The notes under the pieces were generated by a model. It did not search any database, was not told the DNA's origin, and worked only from the letters and a program-made list of their open reading frames with translations. Below are positions 38,828 to 46,910 of a stretch of 64,000 nucleotides of DNA, one piece after another; positions within the stretch are counted from its first letter, which is position 1; the number at the start of each line of letters is the position of its first letter. The DNA comes from Pseudacidovorax sp. RU35E (GTDB lineage Bacteria; Pseudomonadota; Gammaproteobacteria; Burkholderiales; Burkholderiaceae_C): contig NZ_FTMY01000002.1 of NCBI RefSeq assembly GCF_900156165.1, forward strand, positions 310,001-374,000. Reading direction: 5' to 3'. Made by a program: the position numbers and the translations under genes.

Positions 38828-40204
38828 ATGTCCCGTCTGCCTGCCAACGACCGCCGCTCCGACCCCTACGACGCCGACCGGCCGCTGATGCTGCGCTGCG
38901 CCTGCGGCCAGGACCACGCGCCCGGCGACCACGCGACCGCCGCCGCGTCGGTGGAAGAAGCCTCGCGCGACTTCGTCGAGGCCAGCCTGGTGAAGGCGCT
39001 CTTCCCGCACGAGCCGCTGCGCCGGCGCTTCCTGCAGGCCGTCGGCGCGAGCACCGCCCGCGCGGCCATCGCTTCGCTGCTGCCGGTGGCCTCGCTGCAG
39101 GCCATGGCGCAGGAGCAGCGCCCGCCCGAAAAGAAGGACCTCAAGATCGGCTTCATCGCCATCACCTGCGCCACGCCGCTGATCATGGCCGACCCGCTGG
39201 GCTTCTACAAAAAGGAAGGCCTCAACGTCCAGCTCAACAAGACGGCAGGCTGGGCGCTCATCCGCGACAAGATGCTCAGCCGCGAGCACGACGCCAGCCA
39301 CTTCCTGTCGCCCATGCCGCTGGCCATCAGCATGGGCCTCGGCTCCACGCAGGTGCCGATGAAGGTGGCGACGATCCAGAACACCAACGGGCAGGCCATC
39401 ACGCTGCACGTCAAGCACAAGGACAAGCGCGACCCGAAGCAGTGGAAGGGCATGAAGTTCGCCGTGCCCTTCGAATACAGCATGCACAACTTCCTGCTGC
39501 GCTACTACCTGGCGGAGCATGGCGTGAACCCCGACACCGACGTGCAGATCCGCGTCACGCCGCCGCCCGAGATGGTGGCCAACCTGCGCGCCGGCAACAT
39601 CGACGGCTTCCTGGGGCCGGACCCGTTCAACCAGCGCGCGGTGTACGACGAGGTGGGCTTCATCCACATCCTGTCGAAGGAGATCTGGGACGGCCACCCC
39701 TGCTGCGCCTTCGGCGTGAGCGAGGCCTTCATCCAGCAGAACCCGGCCACCTTCGCGGCGCTGTACCGCGCGGTGATCAATGCGTCGTTCATGGCCAGCC
39801 AGCCGAAGGACCGCGAGCTGATCGCCAAGGTGATCTCGCCCACGCAGTACCTCAACCAGCCCGAGACCGTGATCGCGCAGGTGCTCACCGGCAAGTTTGC
39901 CGACGGGCTGGGCGCGGTGAAGAACGTGCCCGACCGCGCCAACTTCGACCCCGTGCCCTGGCAGAGCATGGCCGTGTGGATGCTCACGCAGATGAAGCGC
40001 TGGGGCTACGTCAAGGGCGACATCGACTACCGCCAGATCGCCGAGAAGGTCTTCCTGCTGACGGACGCCAAGAAGCAGATGGCCGCCGCCGGCTGGAAGG
40101 CGCCGGAGGGCGCGTATCCGCGCTTCAAGGTGATGGGCAAGGAGTTCGACCCCGCCAGGCCCGAGGAGTACGTCAAGAGCTTCGCCATCGCGAAGATGGC
40201 CTGA
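38828..40204 (+). CDS. cynA: ABC transporter substrate-binding protein, NrtA/CmpA family (cyanate)
   Basis: Periplasmic binding component of 458 residues for uptake of a small anion. The nitrate/bicarbonate/cyanate family is indicated by KIGFIAITCATPLIMADPLG, AGWALIRDKMLSREHDASHF and CCAFGVSEAFIQQNPATF. It has a twin-arginine signal (RRRFLQAVGAS, about 64-74) after a 60-residue N-terminal extension holding RCACGQDH, longer than a normal signal peptide. Linkage to permease, ATPase and cyanase makes cyanate the most likely substrate, while nitrate cannot be excluded by sequence alone. ATG 38828 has a good Shine-Dalgarno. Confidence 0.88.
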   Translation: MSRLPANDRRSDPYDADRPLMLRCACGQDHAPGDHATAAASVEEASRDFVEASLVKALFPHEPLRRRFLQAVGASTARAAIASLLPVASLQAMAQEQRPPEKKDLKIGFIAITCATPLIMADPLGFYKKEGLNVQLNKTAGWALIRDKMLSREHDASHFLSPMPLAISMGLGSTQVPMKVATIQNTNGQAITLHVKHKDKRDPKQWKGMKFAVPFEYSMHNFLLRYYLAEHGVNPDTDVQIRVTPPPEMVANLRAGNIDGFLGPDPFNQRAVYDEVGFIHILSKEIWDGHPCCAFGVSEAFIQQNPATFAALYRAVINASFMASQPKDRELIAKVISPTQYLNQPETVIAQVLTGKFADGLGAVKNVPDRANFDPVPWQSMAVWMLTQMKRWGYVKGDIDYRQIAEKVFLLTDAKKQMAAAGWKAPEGAYPRFKVMGKEFDPARPEEYVKSFAIAKMA

Positions 40205-40217
40205 GGCGGGCGTCGTC

Positions 40218-41099
40218 ATGGCCATGAACAGGACCTCGACCTCGCTCGCCGTGCGCGCGGGCATCGTGTCGCTGCTGCTGCTCGTGCTGATGCTGGGCGG
40301 CTGGCACCTGGCCACCGCGCCGGTGGCTTCGACCGCCAGCACCGCCGGCTTGACGCAGGAGCAGATCGACTACCTCAAGCTCATGGGCAAGGACCCGGGG
40401 GGCGAAGCGCAGAAGACGAGCGGCTTTCCCACGCCGGCGCAACTGGGCCGCACCATCGTGCAGGAGCTGTCCAACCCCTTCTACGACAACGGCCCCAACG
40501 ACAAGGGCATCGCCATCCAGCTCGGCTGGTCGCTGCTGCGCGTGGGCCTGGGCTTCGCGCTGGCCTGCGTGGTGGCGGTGCCGGCGGGTTTCCTGATCGG
40601 CATGTCGCCGCTCATGCGGCGGGCGCTGGACCCGTTCATCCAGGTGCTCAAGCCGATCTCGCCGCTGGCCTGGATGCCGCTCGCGCTCTACACCATCAAG
40701 GATTCGTCGGTGTCGGGCGTGTTCGTGATCTTCATCTGCTCGGTCTGGCCCATGCTGATCAACACCGCCTTCGGCGTGGCCTCGGTCAAGCGCGAATGGC
40801 TCAACGTGGCCAGCACGCTGGAGGTGCGGCCGATGCGCCGGGCGCTGCGGGTGATCCTGCCGGCGGCGGCGCCCACCATCTTCACGGGCATGCGCATCAG
40901 CATGGGCATCGCCTGGCTGGTGATCGTGGCAGCCGAGATGCTGGTGGGCGGCACCGGCATCGGCTACTTCCTGTGGAATGAGTGGAACAACCTGTCGCTG
41001 ACCCATGTGATCTTCGCCATCCTGCTGATCGGCGTGGTCGGCATGCTGCTGGACCTGGGCTTCGCGGCGCTGCAGAAGAAGGTGACCTATGTGGAGTGA
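40218..41099 (+). CDS. cynB: ABC transporter permease, NrtB/CynB-like
   Basis: Inner-membrane permease of 293 residues. A hydrophobic first helix (about 12-34) is followed by a periplasmic stretch, then the BPD_transp_1 domain with about five helices. The cytoplasmic coupling loop includes EWLNVASTLEVRPMRRALRV (EAA-type region). SMGIAWLVIVAAEMLVGGTG is typical of the nitrate/taurine permease family. ATG 40218 is 13 bases after cynA; ATG 40224 is an alternative. It would form the channel for CynA and CynD. Confidence 0.9.
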   Translation: MAMNRTSTSLAVRAGIVSLLLLVLMLGGWHLATAPVASTASTAGLTQEQIDYLKLMGKDPGGEAQKTSGFPTPAQLGRTIVQELSNPFYDNGPNDKGIAIQLGWSLLRVGLGFALACVVAVPAGFLIGMSPLMRRALDPFIQVLKPISPLAWMPLALYTIKDSSVSGVFVIFICSVWPMLINTAFGVASVKREWLNVASTLEVRPMRRALRVILPAAAPTIFTGMRISMGIAWLVIVAAEMLVGGTGIGYFLWNEWNNLSLTHVIFAILLIGVVGMLLDLGFAALQKKVTYVE

Positions 41100-41106
41100 G
41101 CCCGCC

Positions 41107-41976
41107 ATGATGTCCATGCCCCCGGTCCAGGCCGGCCCTGTCGCAGAGGCGGCGTCTGCGCCCGTGGCGTCGTCGGTCGCCGGCGCCTTCCTGCAGGTCC
41201 AGGGCCTGGGCCGCGTGTTCCAGCCGGGGCGGCCGGTGTTCGCCGATGTGAGTTTCGGCGTCGCCCGCGGTGAGTTCGTCTGCATCATCGGCCACTCCGG
41301 CTGCGGCAAGACCACCATCCTCAATGTGCTGGCCGGGCTGGACGAAGCCAGCGAGGGCCATGTGTTCATGGACGGCCGCGAGGTGCGCGGGCCCAGCCTG
41401 GAGCGCGGCGTGGTGTTCCAGGGCCATGCGCTCATGCCCTGGCTGACGGTGCGCCGCAACATCGCCTTCGCCGTCGAATCGCGCTGGCCGCAATGGAGCC
41501 GGGCGCAGGTGGCCGCCCATGTCGAGAAGTACGTGGCCCTGGTCGGCCTGTCGGCCGCGCTCGACAAGAAGCCCTCGCAGCTGTCGGGCGGCATGAAGCA
41601 GCGCGTGGGCATCGCCCGGGCCTTCGCCATCGAGCCCAAGATGCTGCTGCTGGACGAGCCCTTCGGCGCGCTGGATGCGCTCACCCGCGGCACGATCCAG
41701 GACGAGCTGCTGGCCATCGTGCAGCGCACGCAGCAGACGGTGTTCATGATCACCCACGACGTGGACGAAGCCGTCCTGCTGGCCGACCGCATCCTGCTGA
41801 TGCGCAACGGCGTCGAACTGCCGGGCGGCCAATGGCGGCCGGGCGGCATCGCCGAATCGGTGCAGGTTTCGCTGCCGCGCGAGCGCACCCGTGCCGGCCT
41901 GCACCGGCTGCCCGGCTACTACGAACTGCGCAACCACATCGTCGATTTCCTGGTCAGCCGCGCGCACGCGGCCTGA
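41107..41976 (+). CDS. cynD: ABC transporter ATP-binding protein, NrtD/CynD-like
   Basis: 289-residue ATPase that energises the CynAB transporter. Walker A is GHSGCGKTT from G62, the signature is LSGGMKQRVGIARAF, Walker B is MLLLDEPFGALDALTR, and the switch histidine is in MITHDVDEA. The C-terminal tail (about 230-289) is the short NrtD-type extension. ATG 41107 is chosen; an in-frame ATG at 41089 overlapping cynB would add six residues. cynS follows after 49 bases. Confidence 0.92.
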   Translation: MMSMPPVQAGPVAEAASAPVASSVAGAFLQVQGLGRVFQPGRPVFADVSFGVARGEFVCIIGHSGCGKTTILNVLAGLDEASEGHVFMDGREVRGPSLERGVVFQGHALMPWLTVRRNIAFAVESRWPQWSRAQVAAHVEKYVALVGLSAALDKKPSQLSGGMKQRVGIARAFAIEPKMLLLDEPFGALDALTRGTIQDELLAIVQRTQQTVFMITHDVDEAVLLADRILLMRNGVELPGGQWRPGGIAESVQVSLPRERTRAGLHRLPGYYELRNHIVDFLVSRAHAA

Positions 41977-42025
41977 CACCTCTCTCTTTTTTCCAACCCC
42001 AGTTTTCCGCACAAGGAGCCATCGC

Positions 42026-42469
42026 ATGAACCGCAACGACGTCACCGAGAAGATCATCGCCACCAAGGTGTCCAAGGGCATCACCTGGGCCTCCGTGGCC
42101 GAGCAGGTCGGCCTCTCGAAAGAATGGGTCACGGCCGCCTGCCTGGGCCAGATGACGCTGGACGCCGCCCAGGCCGCCACCATCGGCGAGATCTTCGGCC
42201 TGAGCGCAGACGAGCAGAAGTGGCTGCAGGTCGTGCCCTACAAGGGCTCGCTGCCCACGCCCGTGCCCACCGACCCGCTCATCTACCGCTGGTACGAGAT
42301 CGTCAACGTCTACGGCACCACCATCAAGGAGCTGATCCACGAGGAATTCGGCGACGGGATCATGAGCGCCATCGACTTCAAGATGGATATTGTGCGTGAG
42401 CCTGATCCCAAGGGCGACCGCGTGAACGTGGTGCTGTCGGGCAAGTTCCTGCCTTACAAAACCTACTGA
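42026..42469 (+). CDS. cynS: Cyanate hydratase (cyanase)
   Basis: Converts cyanate and bicarbonate to two CO2 and ammonia, giving nitrogen and detoxifying cyanate. The 147 residues comprise an N-terminal helical domain and the C-terminal catalytic domain. Catalytic residues R88 and E91 in YRWYEIVNVYG and S114 in DGIMSAIDF have the same spacing as E. coli R96, E99 and S122. ATG 42026 follows AAGGAG. It is the last gene of the operon, closed by a terminator. No carbonic anhydrase gene (cynT) is present beside it, although the reaction consumes bicarbonate. Confidence 0.97.
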   Translation: MNRNDVTEKIIATKVSKGITWASVAEQVGLSKEWVTAACLGQMTLDAAQAATIGEIFGLSADEQKWLQVVPYKGSLPTPVPTDPLIYRWYEIVNVYGTTIKELIHEEFGDGIMSAIDFKMDIVREPDPKGDRVNVVLSGKFLPYKTY

Positions 42470-42537
42470 GGCGCGCGCACCCGCACGGTGCGGCTGCCAG
42501 GCTGGACGCACCAGGGTCTGCCCAACTTCCCCCGAAG

Positions 42538-42569
42538 ACGCCCCGCCGCCACATGCGCCGGGGCGTTTT
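42538..42569 (+). terminator. Terminator after cynS
   Basis: ACGCCCCG (42538-42545) pairs with CGGGGCGT (42559-42566), followed by TTT G. It lies 69 bases after the cyanase stop and ends the cyn operon. Confidence 0.8.
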
Positions 42570-42613
42570 GCTTGGGCATGCTTCCTGCATAAAATGTTCC
42601 TGTAATAGATCGT

Positions 42614-42631
42614 TGATTCATTAGTGAATCA
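42614..42631. promoter_or_regulatory. Perfect palindrome upstream of the Bug protein gene
   Basis: TGATTCA-TTAG-TGAATCA has 7-base perfect arms in a markedly AT-rich 170-base leader (42570-42738). It lies 108 bases before the Bug gene. It may bind a dimeric regulator such as a GntR-type protein, but no regulator gene is adjacent. Confidence 0.6.
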
Positions 42632-42738
42632 AACAAACACTCTTACCTGGGAACAACCCGCATAGCAAAGCCTTTGGCAGCCCTTAATCTCGCTGTCGTA
42701 TTTCAGAAAAGAATCGTCGTTTCACCTATTAATCAATC

Positions 42739-43722
42739 ATGTCCTTTCCCACGAAACTCCTCCGCTCCCTGATGCTGGGCCTGGGACTGGTCGGTGCCGC
42801 CAGCGCCGCACTGGCGCAGGGCAACTGGCCGTCCAAGCCGATCACCATCGTCGTCGCCTATCCGGCAGGCGGCGACACCGACGCGCTGGCGCGCGTCTTC
42901 GCCGAGAAGCTGGCCCCGCGCCTGGGCCAGCCGGTGCTGGTGGACAACAAGCCCGGCGCCAGCGGCGTGATCGGCAGCGCCTTCGTGGGCAAGGCCCAGC
43001 CCGACGGCTACACCCTGCTGATGGCACCCAACACCTTCGCCATGGCGCAACTGGTGCTCAAGACCACGCCCCAGGCCGGCTATGACGTGCTGGGCGGCTT
43101 CACGCCCATCATCCAGACCGGCGCGCAGCCGCTGTTCATCGCCGCAGGTCCGGGCACCAAGGCCAAGTCGCTCAAGGAGGCGATGGACGAGTCCAAGAAG
43201 AGCGAGCTCGCCTATGCCAGCCCCGGCAGCGGCTCGCCCATGCATGTGCTGGGCGAGATGTTCAACAAGAGCACTGGCGCCAACTTCCGCCACGTGCCCT
43301 ACCGCGGCGTGGCCCCGGCATTGACCGACATCGCCGGCGGTCATGTGCCCCTGACCTGGATCACCTACGGCCCCATCGCGCCCTACCTCGCCGACGGCAA
43401 GATGCGCCTGTTCGCAGTCGCCCAGGCCCAGCGCAGCCCGTTGGCGCCCGATGTGCCGACGCTGGCCGAGCTGGGCTACAAGAACGTCGAGGTGACGGCC
43501 TGGAATGGGCTGTATGGTCCCAAGGGCCTGCCGCCGGAGATCGTGAAGACGCTGAACGCGCAGTTCAACGACATCATCAAGATGCCCGATGTGGCGGCCA
43601 AGATGAAGACCCTGGGCACCATTCCCGTGGGCGGCGCGCCGGATGTGCTCGCCAAGACGACCGCGGCCGACCTGGAGCGCTTCACGCGCGTGGTCAAGGA
43701 ACTGGGCATCCAGGCCGACTGA
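42739..43722 (+). CDS. Bug-family tripartite tricarboxylate transporter solute-binding protein
   Basis: Periplasmic solute receptor of 327 residues with a signal peptide (LMLGLGLVGAASAALAQ, cleavage after about residue 26). NWPSKPITIVVAYPAGGDTD and LDNKPGASG-type segment VDNKPGASGVIGSAFV define the Bug/TctC family, which is hugely expanded in Bordetella and Comamonadaceae. No tctA or tctB membrane genes lie nearby, so it is an orphan receptor whose ligand (often a carboxylate or amide) is unknown. The long AT-rich leader with a palindrome suggests separate regulation. Confidence 0.93.
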   Translation: MSFPTKLLRSLMLGLGLVGAASAALAQGNWPSKPITIVVAYPAGGDTDALARVFAEKLAPRLGQPVLVDNKPGASGVIGSAFVGKAQPDGYTLLMAPNTFAMAQLVLKTTPQAGYDVLGGFTPIIQTGAQPLFIAAGPGTKAKSLKEAMDESKKSELAYASPGSGSPMHVLGEMFNKSTGANFRHVPYRGVAPALTDIAGGHVPLTWITYGPIAPYLADGKMRLFAVAQAQRSPLAPDVPTLAELGYKNVEVTAWNGLYGPKGLPPEIVKTLNAQFNDIIKMPDVAAKMKTLGTIPVGGAPDVLAKTTAADLERFTRVVKELGIQAD

Positions 43723-43767
43723 GGGGAGCCGTGCAGCCCGCGCGACGTGGCGGGCATGCACGCAAGA

Positions 43768-43799
43768 AAGGGCGGTCCGACGCAAGTCGGACCGCCCTT
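43768..43799. terminator. Strong bidirectional hairpin terminator
   Basis: AAGGGCGGTCCGAC, a GCAA tetraloop and GTCGGACCGCCCTT form a perfect 14-bp stem between the convergent Bug gene (ending 43722) and the small acidic gene (ending 43851). The long perfect stem suits termination in both directions, though T runs are short. Confidence 0.8.
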
Positions 43800-43850
43800 C
43801 GTCCATGAACTCAGCGGGCGTCTGCGGCGCTGCGCGGCGCGCCAGTGGGG

Positions 43851-44213
43851 TCAGGCGTCTTCGTCTTCGCCGTCCTCTGCGGGATCGTCGTCCACCATCT
43901 CGCCGACGGCGACGCGCACATCGTCCTCCGTCATGCCGTCGTCGGGACCGATGATCCGGTCGGGCAGGATGTCGGCATCGGGCATGGCCGTGCCCTCCAC
44001 ATCCGCGCGCTCGCCCGTGCCCGAGGCGTCGGTGGCGCCGCCTAGCGGCTCGAGCATGGGACCTGCGGGGCTGTCCTCCGGACGCGCGAGGAAGGCGTCT
44101 TCGCCCACGGTGTCGCTGCCGCTGTCCGAGTTGTCGCTCGGGCCGAGCAGGGTGGTGTCGTCGTCGTGGGGCAGGGTGTTGTCGGCATTGCCGAGGATGC
44201 TGCTTCTGGCCAT
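43851..44213 (-). CDS. Small acidic, probably disordered hypothetical protein (120 aa)
   Basis: MARSSILGNADNTLPHDDDT begins a 120-residue protein rich in Asp, Glu, Gly and Ser, with no hydrophobic core and almost no lysine. GPSDNSDSGSD and DADILPDRIIGPDDG are the most motif-like parts. Similar short acidic proteins occur in Comamonadaceae (recalled, not searched), but no function is known. ATG 44213 follows AAGGAG. It ends in the run EDGEDEDA. It may be a protein-binding or polymer-binding tail; this is speculation. The 159 bases to the GH3 gene stop hold only a small GC hairpin (44231-44249). Confidence 0.72.
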   Translation of the reverse strand: MARSSILGNADNTLPHDDDTTLLGPSDNSDSGSDTVGEDAFLARPEDSPAGPMLEPLGGATDASGTGERADVEGTAMPDADILPDRIIGPDDGMTEDDVRVAVGEMVDDDPAEDGEDEDA

Positions 44214-44372
44214 GGGGTGCTCCTTCTGGAGGCCGGCGATGCGCCGGCCGGTGAATGCACCTTGCGCGGCCGTCCCGGGCCGCCATGTCGGAAGGGGCCG
44301 ATCAGGGCTGTCAGGGGCACGGGGCGATGAATGCCCCTTCTCCGTCCGAGCCGGCCACCCGCCGGCAGCGTC

Positions 44373-46655
44373 TCACCCCGGCACCAGCATGAAGGTCGTG
44401 TGCAGCCCGGCGATGGCCGAAGGCCCGACCCAGAGGTCGAACTCGCCCGTGTCCACGGTGGGCCGCATGTCGGCGCCAGTGAAGAGCAGGTCGTCCCGCG
44501 TCAGCGTGAAGCGCACCTGCACCGTTTGCCGGGCCTCGATGCGCACGCGACGGAAGTCCTTCAGCTCCCGGACCGGCCGCGTGAAGCTTGCAGCGCGGGC
44601 GCCGATGTAGAGCTGCACCGTCTCGTCGACAGCGCGACCCCCGGTGTTGGTGATGGTGGCCGTCGCCGTCAAGGGATCGCCGGACGCCAGACGGCCGGGG
44701 CTGAGCTCCAGCGCGCCGTAGTGCACCGGCGAATAGCCCAAGCCATGCCCGAAGGCATAGAGCGGCTCGTTGGTCGCATCCAGGTAGCGGGTGCGGAAGC
44801 GCCCGGGGCCACCCTGCGCATCGGGCCGGCCGGTGCGCTTGTGCGCGTAGTAGAAGGGCACCTGCCCCGGCGTCTGCGGGAAGCTCACCGGCAGCCGACC
44901 CGACGGCGACACGTCGCCGAACAGGATGTCGGCGATGGCCGGCCCCGTCTCGGTGCCCAGGAACCACGTGACCAGCAGCGCCTGCGCGTTGCGCACTGCG
45001 CCGCGCAGGGCAAGCGCCCGGCCGTTGCGCAGCAGCACGACCACCGGCTTGCCCGTGGCCGCCACGGCCTCGGCCAGCTGCTGCTGGGCCTGCGGCACCT
45101 CGATGTCGGTGCGCGAGCGCGATTCGCCGGACATCTGGTCGCTCTCGCCCAGCGTCATGACCACCACGTCGGCCTGGCGCGCCGCCGCCACGGCTTGCGC
45201 GATGCCACCATCGAGCGGCGATTCCACGTCGCTGCCGCGCACGACGCTCAGCAGCGACGGATCGGCCAGTTGCGCGCGGATCGCGTCCTCGATGCCCACC
45301 GGCGGCAACTGGCCCGGAAAGGGCCGCCACGGCCCGAACAGCGACTGCGCATCGGCAAAGGGCCCGATCAGCGCGATGCGTTTGCCCGACTTGGGCAGCG
45401 GCAGCAGGTCGCCGCTGTTCTTCAGCAGCACGATGGCGCGCTGCGCTGCCTCGCGGGCCAGCTGGCGGTGGGCGGTGCCGTCGAATCGCGGCGGCGCGCC
45501 GGGCGCGTCCTCCTGCAGGCCGCGGAAGGGCTGCTCGAACAGGCCCAGCCGCTGCTTGACGCGCAGCACGCGCCGCACGGCTTGATCGAGCCGCCCCATG
45601 GGCACTTCACCGCTGCGCACCAGCTCGGGCAGATGGCGCATGTACAGGCCGCTCTGCATGCTCACATCCGTGCCGGCCAGGAAGGCGCGGCGGGCGGCCT
45701 CGCGCTCGTCGGCGGCAAAGCCGTGGGCGATCAGTTCCTCATCGGCGGTGTAGTCGGACACCACGAAGCCCTCGAAGCCCCATTCGCGCCGCAGCACCTG
45801 CGTCAGCAGCCAGGGGTTGGCGTTGGAGGGCACGCCGCCGATCTCGTTGAAGGCGGCCATCACCGACAGCGCGCCGGCGTCGATGGCGGCCTTGAAGGGC
45901 GGCAGGTAGACGTCGCGCAGCGTGCGCTCCGACAGGTCCACCGCCGCATAGTCCAGCCCACCCTCGGCGGCGCCATAGCCGGCGAAGTGCTTGGGCGTGG
46001 CCAGCATGGCGTCGGCGCGCGACAGGTCGGCGGTCTGGAAGCCCCGCACGCGGGCGGCGGCGAAGCGGCGGGTGATCAGCACGTCCTCGCCATAGCCCTC
46101 GACTCCGCGGCCCCAGCGGGCGTCGCGGGCGATGTCGATCATGGGCGCGAAGGTCCAGCGGAAGCCATCGGCCGTGCCCTCGCGCGCGGCGGCGCGGGCA
46201 GTGCGTTCGGACAGGGACGGATCCCAGCTCGCAGCCTCGGCCAGAGGCACCGGGAACACGGTGCGGAAGCCATGGATGATGTCCACGCCGAAGAGCAGCG
46301 GAATGCCCAGGCGCGACTCGCGCACAGCCACCTCCTGCGCGCGCCGTTTGCCGGCGATGCCTTCGCCGTTGAACAGGCCCATCACGCGGCCGGCGCGGAT
46401 GTCGTCGAGCTGCTGGCGCAGACTCACCTGCCCCGTCTGGGGATTGCCGAGGATCTCATCCGCGGCAGGCGCGTACAGGCTGAGCTGGCCGACCTTCTCC
46501 TCGATGGTCATGCGCAGGATCAGCGCCTCGATGCGGGCGTCGGCGGCCAGCGATTCGGCGAGGGCTTCGGCGGGTTTCTGGATCTCGGCGCAGCCGGCGA
46601 AGCCGGTGGCGATGGGAAGCGAGGCGAGACGGAGCAGGGCTTGGCGGCGATGCAT
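44373..46655 (-). CDS. bglX: Glycoside hydrolase family 3 beta-glucosidase-like lipoprotein
   Basis: 760-residue periplasmic glycosidase. The N-terminus MHRRQALLRLASLPIATGFAG is followed by C22, a lipobox-like FAG-C, with a twin-arginine-like RRQALL start. The catalytic GH3 domain includes EKVGQLSLY, GRNFE-type DARWGRGVEGYGED and KHFAGYGAAEGG, with the nucleophile D301 in GFVVSDYTADEEL. The GH3 C-terminal domain (VVLLRNGRAL) and the fibronectin-type III-like tail (VQLYIGARAASFTRPVRELK) complete the BglX architecture. No sugar transporter is nearby. The start at 46655 is preferred over the 46673 frame start. Confidence 0.93.
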   Translation of the reverse strand: MHRRQALLRLASLPIATGFAGCAEIQKPAEALAESLAADARIEALILRMTIEEKVGQLSLYAPAADEILGNPQTGQVSLRQQLDDIRAGRVMGLFNGEGIAGKRRAQEVAVRESRLGIPLLFGVDIIHGFRTVFPVPLAEAASWDPSLSERTARAAAREGTADGFRWTFAPMIDIARDARWGRGVEGYGEDVLITRRFAAARVRGFQTADLSRADAMLATPKHFAGYGAAEGGLDYAAVDLSERTLRDVYLPPFKAAIDAGALSVMAAFNEIGGVPSNANPWLLTQVLRREWGFEGFVVSDYTADEELIAHGFAADEREAARRAFLAGTDVSMQSGLYMRHLPELVRSGEVPMGRLDQAVRRVLRVKQRLGLFEQPFRGLQEDAPGAPPRFDGTAHRQLAREAAQRAIVLLKNSGDLLPLPKSGKRIALIGPFADAQSLFGPWRPFPGQLPPVGIEDAIRAQLADPSLLSVVRGSDVESPLDGGIAQAVAAARQADVVVMTLGESDQMSGESRSRTDIEVPQAQQQLAEAVAATGKPVVVLLRNGRALALRGAVRNAQALLVTWFLGTETGPAIADILFGDVSPSGRLPVSFPQTPGQVPFYYAHKRTGRPDAQGGPGRFRTRYLDATNEPLYAFGHGLGYSPVHYGALELSPGRLASGDPLTATATITNTGGRAVDETVQLYIGARAASFTRPVRELKDFRRVRIEARQTVQVRFTLTRDDLLFTGADMRPTVDTGEFDLWVGPSAIAGLHTTFMLVPG

Positions 46656-46780
46656 GCCGCCAATTGTCAACAAAGGTCAAAAGCCCCCCGCCCAAGCTTG
46701 GACACCGCCTCTCGGGGCTTGTCATGGCGCGGACGCGTCAACCGCACGACACGTAACGGACGCCTGCCCTCCGATCAGAT

Positions 46781-46900
46781 GGCCGCGGAGCAGGCCAAGC
46801 CAGGGCACCCGCGGAACTGGCTTGGCCAGGCCGCGGGGTGCGCCCCCCTCCAAGCCGCAGGCGCAAGGGAGGGGGGAGCCGCGAAGCGGCATGGGGGGTG
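46781..46900. repeat. Structured intergenic repeat, copy A
   Basis: Starts GGCCGCGGAGCAGGCCA and ends GCGGCATGGGGGGTG, 10 bases from the stop of the minus-strand aldolase-like gene. It contains a perfect hairpin GGCCAAGCCAG (46793-46803) / CTGGCTTGGCC (46817-46827) and the small palindrome GCCGC-GAA-GCGGC (46878-46890). Nearly all of it recurs at 48460-48654. The rest of the gap 46656-46910 shows nothing else. Confidence 0.8.
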
Positions 46901-46910
46901 CCTTCTCACT

